A stretch of DNA of 64,000 bases from Symbiodinium kawagutii. Taxonomy: Eukaryota; Sar; Dinophyceae; Suessiales; Symbiodiniaceae. Positions within the stretch are counted from its first letter, which is position 1, and each line of letters begins with the position of its first letter. The position numbers and the translations under genes were made by a program. This document shows, in pieces, positions 43,761 to 54,219 of the stretch. Under the pieces are notes generated by a model that did no database searches, was not told where the DNA came from, and saw only the letters and a program-made list of their open reading frames with translations. The stretch is from NCBI GenBank assembly GCA_009767595.1, contig VSDK01007250.1, positions 959 through 64,958 of the forward strand, in the 5' to 3' direction.

Positions 43761-44189
43761 TTGCAGTGGCTGGCTCATGGCTATGACCAGAAAGGGGTAT
43801 CATGCATTCTGCACAGGCAGCCTGACCTAAATTAAACAATCAACCACATCATAACCCAAGATCTCAATACGGCCAGTTGAACCCAATACAATAGGAACAA
43901 GTACAGTTTGTCACCAATGATCATTGATTGTCCCCAATCAACATCCATCGGTCATCAAAAGAATAGACTTAAATCCATCAATCATGATCATTATCACGAT
44001 CATGTTGTTTATTGTTTACATCATACACAACCATCCACCATCATCACAACCTTTCTCATAATCATAATGATATTGTCATCTATGATCCATCATCGGCTAC
44101 CGCCGATCCTTGCTTGCTGTATCCACATGCTATCATCATGATTTCTCAATCTTGTATCATCATTTTTTCTTCCCCATAATCCATATCTG

Positions 44190-44241
44190 GTTGGTGGTTT
44201 GAACCCCTAAAATAATAGATGTCGAAAGCCACCGACCAAAT
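44190..44241. repeat. MITE-like element, family B, internally deleted
   Basis: GGTTGGTGGTTTGAACCCCT joined almost directly to GTCGAAAGCCACCGACCAA; the inner part is missing. Confidence 0.55.
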
Positions 44242-44299
44242 CCATGTTCTTCCATTCTCAAAGCATCCAACATCTCAGCATCAACGCCACAACTGATGT

Positions 44300-44443
44300 C
44301 TATGTCTCACTGCCTTTCACTCCCAGGATCCCGCCCGCATGCCCGTTGCAGTCCTCGGGAGGCTCGTTCGCCTGCAGTGTTTCACCCAGTGATCTTCGCG
44401 ACGCCAGTTCCACTAGTTCCACCCTACCAAGTTCTAGGACAAT
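44300..44443 (-). CDS. Candidate terminal exon
   Basis: Phase 0 after an acceptor ending AGACTAG: IVLELGRVELVELASRRSLG, ETLQANEPPEDCNGHAGGIL, GVKGSET and TAG. Amphipathic then acidic. The plus strand has a strong-looking acceptor (TTTCACTCCCAG) and an open frame, which lowers confidence. Confidence 0.35.
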   Translation of the reverse strand: MVLELGRVELVELASRRSLGETLQANEPPEDCNGHAGGILGVKGSET

Positions 44444-44819
44444 CTAGTCTTTGTGGCAGCTGCCCTATGTTGCTAACAACCTTAAAATACATCAGGGTTA
44501 CTGGGTAGGGTACCTTGCAGCAGCTCGAAGTCTCCGCGGGGATTGCACATGAGGTGGAAACTCAATCATTTTGGCACACCAGCCATACAGAGGAAATGAT
44601 GGCAAAACTCACAGCTTCAATCCTTTTGAGGTAAGGCCAGCGAGAAAAAGAAAGAGTCATGATTGTCTCTCCACTGACCAAGATGGTCAAGCAGATTTGG
44701 GTTTGGATTAGCGAGAACATCTCAAACACGGACCGCCTGAGATGGAATTGTCATCAATTCTGGTTGTTGGGTTGGAGACTTCTCGGCCAAGTATGGTGAT
44801 TTTAGCTGGAATCCAGTCG

Positions 44820-44964
44820 ATACGGGTGTTTCTCAGAATAGGGGACCCCCGAAACATCCAATATCGCGACAACAGTGCAAAAAAATCATCCAATACTCAT
44901 CGCTGGCAGTAATAAACCATCCATCACTGGGTGGTTCCCAATGGCTAGGTCGAAACCACCATAT
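44820..44964. repeat. MITE-like element, family A, with extra core
   Basis: GTGTTTCTCAGAATAGGGGA ... CCAATGGCTAGGTCGAAACC. The core is longer than in other copies. It overlaps the 3' side of an exon candidate's intron. Confidence 0.6.
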
Positions 44965-44989
44965 GGCTCTGTTCAGCTGCATGGTATAC

Positions 44990-45091
44990 CCCCCGCTGGT
45001 GTCCCAGCGTATCCTTTGGCGAACGTAGCACCATGGACAATACCAGCTTGCCACCATCACTGCCAGCGGGTCTGGACAGCCAAACTGATTC
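44990..45091 (-). CDS. Candidate internal exon, Cys/Trp-rich
   Basis: A very strong acceptor (GCTGGCTTTTCCTACCAG), one base, NQFGCPDPLAVMVASWYCPW, CYVRQRIRWDTSG and a GTATAC donor. The W-Y-C-P-W-C core suggests a metal- or disulfide-bonded motif; no family assigned. The length agrees with the phases. Confidence 0.4.
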
Positions 45092-46500
45092 CTGGTAGGA
45101 AAAGCCAGCAGCAACGAAGGCAGTCTGTTTGTATCAACCACATCAATCAGCTGCATCTGCCTGGAATTCATTATCTGTAGTTTTGTTGGTTGTATAGCAG
45201 TTCTTAATCAATATAGTCGTCATCGTCCAACACTACGAGGTTCGACAGCAGCAAATCAATTGGCAGCTTGAGGTTTGACATTGCTCAAACTGGCCTCACC
45301 CTCAATTTCCTCGAGCTCTTCAAACACTTCCTGCAGTCATGCGATGGTAAGTTGATTCGTTGTTCGCAACAGGGCTGCGCAGGGTTGGGGTAAACACCAA
45401 CAAAAAATGGGATTACTCAACCAACAATGGGCGTAATCCGACCAGTAGCGAATACCATAGACGCTTGAGCGAGTGCCCATTGCATTTTGACCATCATATC
45501 TTGGCTTCTCAAAATAGGGAACCTCCCAAATCATCCAATACCAACCACTTATAGTGATAAACCAACCATATCTTTCGGGTCCCCCATGGCTTGAGAAACC
45601 ACCATATAGTAGTTGTTTAACCATTATTGTTTATTATTGTTGGTGATAATTCCCTATTAATCCCTACTAACTAACCATTGTTAGGGGTCACCATATCTTA
45701 AAACGACACAATCATCACTTGTTTGCACCTGCTTCAGCAGTGGCATAGCCAAGCACTGATCAATGTAAATAAAGCACCTGATCTTTCGTGTCACCAGCCG
45801 AAATCTGCCTAAGCAAACGTTGGGTACATAGTATGGATTTTAAAATCATGGTTCAAGTGTTATCTCATCTGCAACAGTGCACATCTGTAAGAATTGAGAC
45901 CAGTTGTGGAGTTAAATGTCAAATTCAGTCAGTTTCCTCGAGTAAAAAAACAGCGCAATTCAATGCATTCCACAGAGATTCACAGGATATGCAGCAGTGC
46001 AAATTCTGGCTGGATAGCGTAGTCACATGCAAATAGTGCAACTGATGTGTTCAATCAGCATTTGTGAACGGCTGTTTTTGGCCAGTGGAAAACCCAAAGT
46101 GAGCATGTGCACTGCACATTTGTTTTGTTTTGCTTCAGGTGAGCTATTGTCAGGCCTTTGGCTTACAGGTGAGTATCTGGCACTAAGTTGACGTTATTTT
46201 ATGTCAGTGTTTTATCAATTGGGACTTTCTTAAAGTTGGGACCCCCAAATCGATAATCTTTTCTATTACAAATAATTAACCAATAACGATTCATATTGCG
46301 GCGACCTAGATCTCGAAATCATTGGAGCCCCAAAAATGGATGGCTGTAGCCGAGTTATATTTCCTCTCCTCTAAGATGCTTATAGCCCCAAAACTAATTA
46401 GATATATACTTAGGTGCCCCGGCACACGGCACGCAGCACGCAGCGCGCTGGGACACATGTCGGCACGCAGTTTTGGTACGCACTCACTTTGCAGTTGAAT
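45092..46500. other. Spacer with MITE copy
   Basis: A family A element lies at 45497-45607. No convincing exon was found in the rest. Confidence 0.35.
45497..45607. repeat. MITE-like element, family A
   Basis: TTGGCTTCTCAAAATAGGGA ... GGTCCCCCATGGCTTGAGAA then ACCACCATAT. Confidence 0.7.
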
Positions 46501-46559
46501 CTATCTATCTGGGCGCCCTACATGCGTTAGCAACGTCCTACAAATTCCAATGCATTTCT

Positions 46560-47240
46560 TGAAAGCCCCGATGCGTTGTTGACGACCAGAAAAATGCATC
46601 CGGAGCTTCTCCACCAAGAAATTGGAAAGAGCTAAAACAATAGACCAAATTTGTTGCACAAGGATTCTGCGGGATGAAAACCTCCTGAGAACGTTGAAAC
46701 TGATGTAAAATTGGTCAACTGACCTGCACACACACAAGTATCGACATTGCTGGCTCCCAGTTGGGCATGATCAGTCGACGACCCAGCAGAAGGTAAAGGA
46801 CAGCCCGGTGCGGTTTTGACGACCAGAAAAATGCATCCGGAGCTTTTCCACCAAGAAATTGGAAAGAGCCAAAACAATAGACAAACTTTTTTGCACAAGG
46901 GTTTTGCGGGATGAAAACCTCCTGAAAACAGTTAAGCTGATGTAAAATTGGTCAACTGACTTGCACACACACAAGTATCGCGACATTCCTGAAACCAGTT
47001 GGGCATGATCAGTCTATGTCCCAGAAAAAGGTACAGGACAGCCCGGCGCGCTTTCGACGACCAAAAACATGCATCCAGAGCTTTTTCGTCAAGAAATTGA
47101 AAAGAGCCAAAACCATAGACAAAATCGCGCAAATTTGCTCGTCAATGAAAGGCTCACTTGACAATACCTCGACAATGCATGTTGTTGTCTTGAAATGTCT
47201 TGATGCTTTTTGTTTCTCTCGAAAAATGCATCTGGTTCTC
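46560..47240. repeat. Tandem repeat, three units of about 238 bp
   Basis: GACGACCAGAAAAATGCATC starts units at 46581, 46818 and 47056 (the last diverged), with a partial fourth near 47213. Each unit has the phrases AAGAAATTGGAAAGAGC and GTAAAATTGGTCAACTGAC. The minus frames FLVEKLRMHFSGRQ repeat in each unit; they may be duplicated exon pieces but show no family. Confidence 0.75.
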
Positions 47241-47382
47241 TTTCAAGGCAATATATGGCTCACTGGATCATGACCTTGAACAATGCATCTAGTACCTGTG
47301 TGCCAAACGCGTGTCGGGCACGCATGTTCCTATGTTTGGCATGCATGCGCCGAGACACCTTAGAGATGTAACTAGGCTATAA

Positions 47383-47599
47383 CTAGGCTCCTTGTAGCAT
47401 AGATCCTCTCCTATGGATGGAACCTCTTCCTATGGCAACATCTGGATCACTGGAGCTGCCCCGGTCCAGGTCTTCGAGGTCGCCCTTCAACAAGACCTGG
47501 GGAGGCGCCCACGTTGGGGCGGTGGACCCAGTTCCAGGAGTGGTGGGGAGAGCTGTTGACACAAGGGGCACCCAAGGTGGGCCGCGTTCACCAGCGGCC
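47383..47599 (-). CDS. Candidate terminal exon, Pro/Thr/Ser-rich then acidic
   Basis: After GACTAG and one base the frame runs 71 codons: GERGPPWVPLVSTALPTTPG, then VLLKGDLEDLDRGSSSDPDV, then GSIHRRGSMLQGA and TAG. GC-rich island. The plus strand is open too, so strand is not certain. Confidence 0.35.
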
Positions 47600-47710
47600 C
47601 TAGTCGTTGGTGAACATAGCTAGGATAACTACCAGGCAAATGGTAGATATAACTAGCTTGTTAAATGGCCTTATAAACCAAGTTATAACGTTTGGGGGGC
47701 CCACCTTGTA
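47600..47710. repeat. MITE-like element, family D
   Basis: Contains GATAACTACCAGGCAAATGG, ATAACTAGCTTGTTAAATGG and GGGGGGCCCACCTTGTA. It is the reverse complement of much of 49651-49784. Confidence 0.7.
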
Positions 47711-47868
47711 TAAGCGTTGAACAGGCGGATTTCATTTGACCTGCTAACAATGAAACAATAGCTAACCATGGCAGGGCAGGGATCTAATGTGAAGTAATCA
47801 TCCAGAAGCAGGGGGTATACCCAACCCACCATAGGGAACCAAACAATTGCACAAGTATATCATCCGGG

Positions 47869-48029
47869 CTATGAAGCAACCAAAGCAGGGATATACTCAA
47901 CACTGGTCACTTTGAACTCTCGTTGGTAGGCTCTAAAGCGACAAATTGTATGTTTGTATGCAACCATTATCACGTTCCGTGGTCCGCCGCAAGCACGATA
48001 GGGGTGGTCTACGCTTACCAACGGACCAA
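47869..48029 (-). CDS. Candidate exon
   Basis: After GTGCCTGTGTCAG and two bases: GPLVSVDHPYRACGGPRNVI, MVAYKHTICRFRAYQREFKV, TSVEYIPALVAS and TAG. A GTGATA donor after GGPRN would make it shorter. Good coding texture; unknown protein. Confidence 0.35.
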
Positions 48030-48430
48030 CTGACACAGGCACCTAGGCACCCAGCCGCAAACAAACACACACACACACAATGAAACAAACAAACACACAA
48101 ACCAAAAAGGAGCAAGGGAAACAATTTCCTACACTCTGGTAAACTGAGCTGAAAGTTTGAAATCACAAGTTTTCATACGTCAAGGGGTAGTTTAAAAGGT
48201 AAAATCAATAGTTTCAATAGTTATACCAGCTATTTCTATGCTGTTCCACGCAACCAGGCCCGCCTGAAGCTCTTCGCCAACACCAGACCTGGGAACCAGA
48301 TCAAAAATCTTGTGATCTGTGCAAGCAAACATATACATACAAACACGGTGGGGGCTCTTAGAGCCAGTGATGGTTGCTCAAAATCGTGGTTTCACCAACA
48401 ATAATCAACAATAATGGTTAAACAACTACT

Positions 48431-48542
48431 ATATGCTGGTTTCTCAAGCCGTGAGGTACCCCCAAAATGGATGGTTAACTATTATAAATGACTGCTATTG
48501 GATTATTTCGGGGTAGCCCCAATCTTTTAAGAAGCCCCACAC
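48431..48542. repeat. MITE-like element, family A
   Basis: GCTGGTTTCTCAAGCCGTGA ... GGGTAGCCCCAATCTTTTAA with an ACTATTATAAATGACTGC core. Confidence 0.6.
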
Positions 48543-49444
48543 AGCTAGGCTCTGCCGTGTTTATGATTGATATAGCTTATCATGTATGAGTTGAACGTTT
48601 ACAATGTTTTGCTCATGTTTGATTGGTGTATGCAGCAACTTGTCCCACACAGGGAAACTGCCTGACGACGCTGGCGTCCCTTGCGATGATCCCACATCAC
48701 ATGACACAGTTGCACACTTGGGATGTTATCAAACCAACAAAAAATGCTCTTATCACATGTAACAATATTCCAGATGCTCCATGTATCATATATTTACCTA
48801 CAAAACTGTGTCATTTCATAGGCAAATGCTGGTACAAACATACACTATACATGAAGCATCTGGGTATATTCAGAACAACCAGGGTGAACCCATGAAATTC
48901 CAATATGAATCTGCCGAAGTGAACTGTGTAATTTTTTTTTTGCCCTATGCAGCCATAGATTCACAATGTCCAACCACATCTGACGACCTTCTTGGAAATA
49001 GGGAAGGCTGACTATCGAAGAATCAAATGGTCAAGTTGAACTGCACTTTACTGCGCTACCCATGGCCGTGATGCGTGGTCAAGTGACTGAGTCGTTGTTG
49101 CAGTCTGGAACAGTAGACACAATAATCATCCTTGCAGGATCCTATCATTTATGGACGAACCTAGAAAAATACATCAACATTGTAATATCTTCAATCTATG
49201 CATATTGCGCACAGATTGTTTGGGCAATGAGAAAAAAACAATTGGTTTGCTCAATTTGTCTTGTCTTGGAATCTCCCCAAAGTTATTTCTTTTTGAGATT
49301 CTGGAAGAAAAACCGCAAGGAATTCCCAACGCTCACTGTTTTGCAAACCAATTCCTGGAATTTCTTAGCGAATCCCTAGTGCACACGAAGAAAACCCTCA
49401 AATCCCAAACGGGGAAAATCCGGCAACAAAAAAATCTCCAAAAC

Positions 49445-49536
49445 CCATGGATCCTGCAGGATGAGCTCCCCCGCAGAGTTTGCTCAGGCAGCGCTTCCTC
49501 ATCTGCCTCTTCGTCTCCCGAGGGCAGGTAAGGCTC
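49445..49536 (-). CDS. Candidate internal exon, acidic
   Basis: Phase 0 after AGAGCTGTGCCTCAG: EPYLPSGDEEADEEALPEQT then LRGSSSCRIH and two bases before GTTTTG. Strongly acidic. Unknown protein. Confidence 0.4.
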
Positions 49537-49650
49537 CTGAGGCACAGCTCTGGTCGTTGCAACTCATGGTGGAAAGGATCTTCACCAGATCGACCCAGGA
49601 GATCAAAACAAATTCAAACAAAAAGTTGAGGAAATTGATCCAAATTCAGT

Positions 49651-49784
49651 ACAAGGTGCGCCCCCCAAACGTTAGAACTTGGTTTATTTTCGGCCATTTA
49701 ACAAGCTAGTTATATCTACCATTTGCCTGGTAGTTACCCTAGTTATAAACCAACGGCTACAGCTGGTTAGGGGCCCACCTTGTA
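49651..49784. repeat. MITE-like element, family D, inverted copy
   Basis: Terminal inverted repeats ACAAGGTGCGCCCCCC and GGGGCCCACCTTGT. The most complete copy of family D. Confidence 0.75.
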
Positions 49785-50598
49785 TGGCTCATGAATTTTC
49801 AGGGCACAAACAGATCCACCAACTTCGCCACACATCTTCAACTGATTTAGAGACTTCAAACAATGGATCATGAATCATTGTGTATGGCTGTTCGTTGATC
49901 AACCGCCTTGTGGACCAGCCCATAATCAATCAGCAACAAGTCACCGATACTGCAATTGGTTGGTTATCAACTTTTGTTCCCACCATGAATCAGCACGAAT
50001 CACCGTTATTTTCTGCATCCAACACTATTCAACATAGTACTATCAAGCACTTTTGGTTTATCAACCACAACTGTAACAACATGTTCCCATTATGAATCAC
50101 ACTCTTACATCACCGATAAAGGTAAATCCGCGCAATGGATTATTCAAAATGAAACATGCTGGTCGCAACACATCTTAAACATACTGGTAATTTGCACATG
50201 TTTGGACGAACACGCCAATCAAACATGAACAGCAAAAGCACACACGAGAACCATGAAAACAATCTTCACCATGGTGGTTAATGATTCAATGTTGGTTCCC
50301 CATGGTGGTGAATAAGAAATAACCAGTCAAAAAATAGTTGAATATAACACAATCAACTCAGGAACAACGGTTATATATGTATATATATATATATACGTGT
50401 ATATACCCTATCATACCTTATCTATTCGATAATCTGTGTGTAATATTTCATCGGATAAACAGGATACAACAATATTGGCTTACAACATTCAAACAAACAT
50501 CTCAATCATTCTCACCCATCACTCGCCTTGAGAAACCACCAGTTGTTGGTTGTTGCTCACCATTAGTATCAACCAGTGTTCGATCAACAAATCCGATT

Positions 50599-50677
50599 TC
50601 AGCCCGCCTGGGCGGCTTCTACCTCCTTGGTGTCTAGCACCTCATCTTGGTCCTGGTGCCACGGTGATCTCTGGGAA
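50599..50677 (-). CDS. Candidate exon, acidic
   Basis: After ACGACCAG and one base: SQRSPWHQDQDEVLDTKEVE then AAQAG and TGA. A donor GTAGAA after KE would shorten it. Unknown protein. Confidence 0.35.
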
Positions 50678-51891
50678 CTGGTCGTGGTCTTTGAACCACC
50701 CCGTCATGAAAAATGTGCGCAAGCCAACCCACCATTTATCAAACATGAGTAGCGAAAAGAAGGATTGTCTATCAAACCAGAAACCAGATTATGTGGTTCA
50801 CGTCTGGGCAACTTTTCCAAAGCATCATCCGGAAAGAGAAGCCAGCTAAGACATATTTTGCTGATGACGAGATTAGTATGAGGATACAGTATTTGACCAA
50901 CCAGAACTAAGCTGGTTGATCCTAATTGACAACCAGCTGAATCACCTATGCAATTGCGACCAAGAAACATAGTTGATCACGGTGATATTACCTTACTGAA
51001 TAGGGGGCATTGTTATTCGCACGTGACCTTCGCCAACATAACCTGTCACACCCTGCTTTACGTTGGTCATTCTGAGCTCCTCCAAACTGCCATCAAACTA
51101 TAGGATTTGACAACCCGCATAGGATCGACTTGGATGGCTGACTTCCCCTCAAGAAAACTGGCAAATCAGGTCATCGGCCCAAACTGGACAATTTTTTTTC
51201 ACCCTACTGCCAAGGCTCGCTGTTGCTTGTCATCCCCTACAGTTAAAGGATAAAACTACTGCAATACAATCTTAAATCAAAACATCATGTTACTTTGGGT
51301 TCATAGGCACCTGTTTACAACTACCCAGCTGAAGGTGCTGAGTCATGACTCACACATCATAAAACCCAAACAAACAACCCGTGGCGGTTGGAGTGGCTCC
51401 TTTTTTGGATGTAGTGATATAACAGGGACCAACAGGGACCAACAGGGACCACATGGGACCATGTCATGACTGCTCTTGCAGTGGAGGCCCTTCATGTATA
51501 TCCTCCACCATCCTGGGAGATAAAAATCCCTATTTTTGAGAGGTAAACTTGAACCATCTATAGACGATTTTCCACTTCCAGTTTGAGTTTACCACAGGGA
51601 AGCCACTGGATCCAACTCAGGTCTAACAATTGCAGGATAGCAACTATCCGATAGCTCTTGTGCTTGCCAACATTACTAACATGACCGACAACATGGTTTC
51701 TTCTCAGCAACGCAAGCACGACATCACCCAAGGTGGGGAACGGAGCCAAATTGAACCCCTTTTAGTATCATAAGCTGATACTGGTATCATAATCATTTTC
51801 AATGATGCTGATAGAGTCGTGGTATCTTTAGAAGCTCAACCTCCAAGGCCAAGATGTTCCCACAGTGTGTTTGTGTGTGTTTGTGTGTTTG

Positions 51892-52033
51892 CTACTTGGT
51901 CCAATGACCAGATTTTGGCCTTGGCTTCTCCCATGATTGCATACAACCCTGGATCATCTGCAGTTTCGCTACGGCATCTCCAATCATCAGATCCCGTTGC
52001 TTCCAGTTACCATGAAATTGTACGGAACCAACC
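51892..52033 (-). CDS. Candidate exon
   Basis: After TTGTGACTAG and one base: VGSVQFHGNWKQRDLMIGDA, VAKLQMIQGCMQSWEKPRPK, SGHWTK and TAG. A GTAGCA donor just before the stop is possible. Coding texture is good; the plus strand frame over it is low complexity. Confidence 0.4.
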
Positions 52034-52128
52034 CTAGTCACAACAAGCTGGTAAAAACCAGCTGGCTACCTACTAGAAGGGTGACTGGAAGCATAGGGTG
52101 ATGCTATAGATGCTAACACTGGTTGGTG

Positions 52129-52220
52129 GTTTCAACCCCTATGAAAAATATGCTGCCTGTCAACCAGCCATTTGTGAATAATTACTATGGTAATTAAAAA
52201 ATCTAAAACCACCAGCCAGC
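52129..52220. repeat. MITE-like element, family B
   Basis: GGTTGGTGGTTTCAACCCCT ... ATCTAAAACCACCAGCCAGC, close to the family consensus at the left end. Confidence 0.75.
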
Positions 52221-52421
52221 TTGGCTTCCAATTCCCGTGAAATAGTAGGCAACCAGCTGGTTTCTACCAGCTCCTTGTAACTGGGGTTACTTATAGATGC
52301 TAGTAGTTTCTTTTTGTTTCTACCTATAGCTCATTCTATAGGTAACCCCAGTGAAATGAAGCTAGTTTACCTATAGATACCTATAGATGCTAATAGTAAA
52401 TGGTTACTACCTATAGCCCAA

Positions 52422-52550
52422 ATGTCTACCCAGGATTAATAAACCCCTGGTTGATTAATAGGGGGTATCCCCTAAAAGCCTTGGTTTTCCATTAAAATGG
52501 GAACCCCCCTAGTTAATCAACCAGGGGTTTATAAATCCTGGGTAGACATT
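52422..52550. repeat. Long near-perfect palindrome, family C
   Basis: The left arm ATGTCTACCCAGGATTAATA continues AACCCCTGGTTGATTAA. The right arm is its reverse complement with one small change (TTATAAATCC for TTATTAATCC). The loop contains AAAAGCCTTGGTTTTCCATT. A related loop sequence, AAAAGCCTTGGTCTCCCATT, lies at 30300-30320 beside another AATTAATCAACCCC. Could form a hairpin of nearly 45 bp. Confidence 0.85.
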
Positions 52551-52576
52551 ATAGCTCATTCTAGTTTCTCATTTAC

Positions 52577-52669
52577 CTAGTGAAGCTCAGCCGCGCTCAG
52601 CTGCGGAGTCAGCTCGTCCTGAACCTCGTCATCCGAGAAGTCTTCGTCCACCGTATGGTCCCAGGCAGC
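52577..52669 (-). CDS. Candidate terminal exon, very acidic
   Basis: Phase 0 after CTGGTCCACAG: AAWDHTVDEDFSDDEVQDEL then TPQLSAAELH and TAG. It is phase-compatible with 53457-53618 if that exon ends at its GTGCCA donor. An acidic C-terminus of an unknown protein. Confidence 0.45.
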   Translation of the reverse strand, partial: AAWDHTVDEDFSDDEVQDELTPQLSAAELH

Positions 52670-53071
52670 CTGTGGACCAGGTCGTGGTGAGTCATGGGGC
52701 TAAGCTTAGGAATGGCTTACTAGATGACCATCATTCCTAGCAAGTAGTCAAATGACAATGAATAGTAATTACTCATCACTACCAAGTAGTAAGTCATCAA
52801 AGTTAAGCCTAGTATTGATGGTTGATTTGTCAGTCAATACTTGGCTGACAATGGTTGACAATGCTTAATACTTGGTTGGTACTGGCTGATTGCTGGTTAA
52901 TACTCGGCTGCTTGATGATTCTTTGATCCATATTGACGATTGCTGACTTGTCAGCAGGTATGGGCTCAGTTTCAGAATCATTCGCACGTGGAACATAATT
53001 AGTCTAGGCCGGTGCAAGGACTTGATATAATGATACAGTGTATACAGGTCTGTCTAACAAAAATAGGTAAT

Positions 53072-53357
53072 TGGTTGGTGGTTTCAACCTCTATGAAGAA
53101 TATTGGCCAACCAACCATTTATTAGGAATTGCTAGAGAAAATAAACCATATTGCTATTAGAAGTTTATTTCCCTTGGTAATTACCAACGAACTATTCATT
53201 AGTAATTACCAATTACCCCTATGAAGAATATGGGTGTTTCTCAAAATAGGGGTACCCCTAAACCATCCTTTTTTAACTATTGATAGCAATAAACCATTCA
53301 TTTTTTGGGTTCCCTATTTTGAGAAACCACCATATTGGTCAATCAAACCACCAACCA
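53072..53357. repeat. Family B element interrupted by a family A element
   Basis: The left end GGTTGGTGGTTTCAACCTCT lies at 53074 and the right end GGTCAATCAAACCACCAACC at 53336. Between them sit duplicated inner sequence and a complete family A copy, so the insertion order is B first, then A. Confidence 0.65.
53228..53335. repeat. MITE-like palindrome, family A, with ATAT flanks
   Basis: GGGTGTTTCTCAAAATAGGG ... TTCCCTATTTTGAGAAACCA then CCATAT. Flanked by ATAT on the left and a matching ATAT on the right, suggesting a 4-bp target duplication or part of the inverted ends. Confidence 0.8.
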
Positions 53358-53456
53358 CTTATTGGACTCGGAGAGCCACAGGAAGTCCTTTGCTCAGCTT
53401 TGCTATTGGCTTGGTCGCCTCTGAAAATGCAGCGAATTGTTTCCAAGCCTTAGCCC

Positions 53457-53618
53457 TCATGGCACCAGAGTCATGTTGCACAACCTCCCCATGGACAAGT
53501 CAGCCGGCATACCGCACCCAGGGAGACGACGGATCTGCAACTGCTCATGGATCGCACACGTTTTGTCATTGTTGTTTCGCGTTTGGGGATGTTCAGGGAA
53601 GATCCAGAAATCCGTCAC
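53457..53618 (-). CDS. Candidate internal exon
   Basis: Phase 0 after TTTTAACTCCAG: VTDFWIFPEHPQTRNNNDKT, CAIHEQLQIRRLPGCGMPAD, LSMGRLCNMTL, then a GTGCCA donor (or stop two codons later). The plus strand is open across the same interval. The minus reading is preferred for its splice sites and its phase match to 52577-52669. Confidence 0.4.
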   Translation of the reverse strand: MTDFWIFPEHPQTRNNNDKTCAIHEQLQIRRLPGCGMPADLSMGRLCNMTLVP

Positions 53619-54164
53619 CTGGAGTTAAAATGAGGCTGGCTTATTGAGGCCTGGATCTCCCAGAACTGTTGGAAACAATCCTAGAAGGAAAACAATGCAA
53701 AAGGGTCCTTCACCCAACCGGGTCCAAGAATGATGTACCGCCAAAGCTGGTGGATCTGGTTTAGCTATGGACACGGTGTGGATATGCAGCATGCCCTTGT
53801 TATAATCAACCAGCCATTGCAGTTGGTACATACCCCCCCATTATTGCTTATGATCCCCCTATTATGCACCATTCTTAACCATTAACAGTCATTAACAAAC
53901 CAACCATCATTAACAATCATTAACAAACCATGCTCAACCATCATTAACATGCTCAACCACTAATAACCCGACCATTTCTTGGGTTCCCTGTTTTAAGAAC
54001 TCCCCATATCACTTCCTGGGCCCGGCACCTCCCCTTGCTGACACTTCAGTTCCAACATCGTGCTGGCGACGTCTGGCACAGCCTGGAACGGTCATTTGGC
54101 GCATTCGCTCATGGGGAAAACCAAATGACTGTACATGCATAGATTATTGATATACATTTATGAA
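53619..54164. other. Spacer before the YR retrotransposon
   Basis: Contains decayed ATTAACAATCATTAACAAAC phrases at 53880-53960 and a half family A element near 53975-54008. No gene seen. Confidence 0.4.
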
Positions 54165-54213
54165 TAAGTAAAGACACAAGCCATGGTTCAACCCGCAGTT
54201 TTTGGCTTCAGGG
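54165..54213 (+). repeat. Split direct repeat A1 (49 bp)
   Basis: TAAGTAAAGACACAAGCCAT ... TTTTTGGCTTCAGGG, identical to A2 at 61584-61632. It marks the left end of the element. Confidence 0.9.
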
Positions 54214-54219
54214 TGGTGT

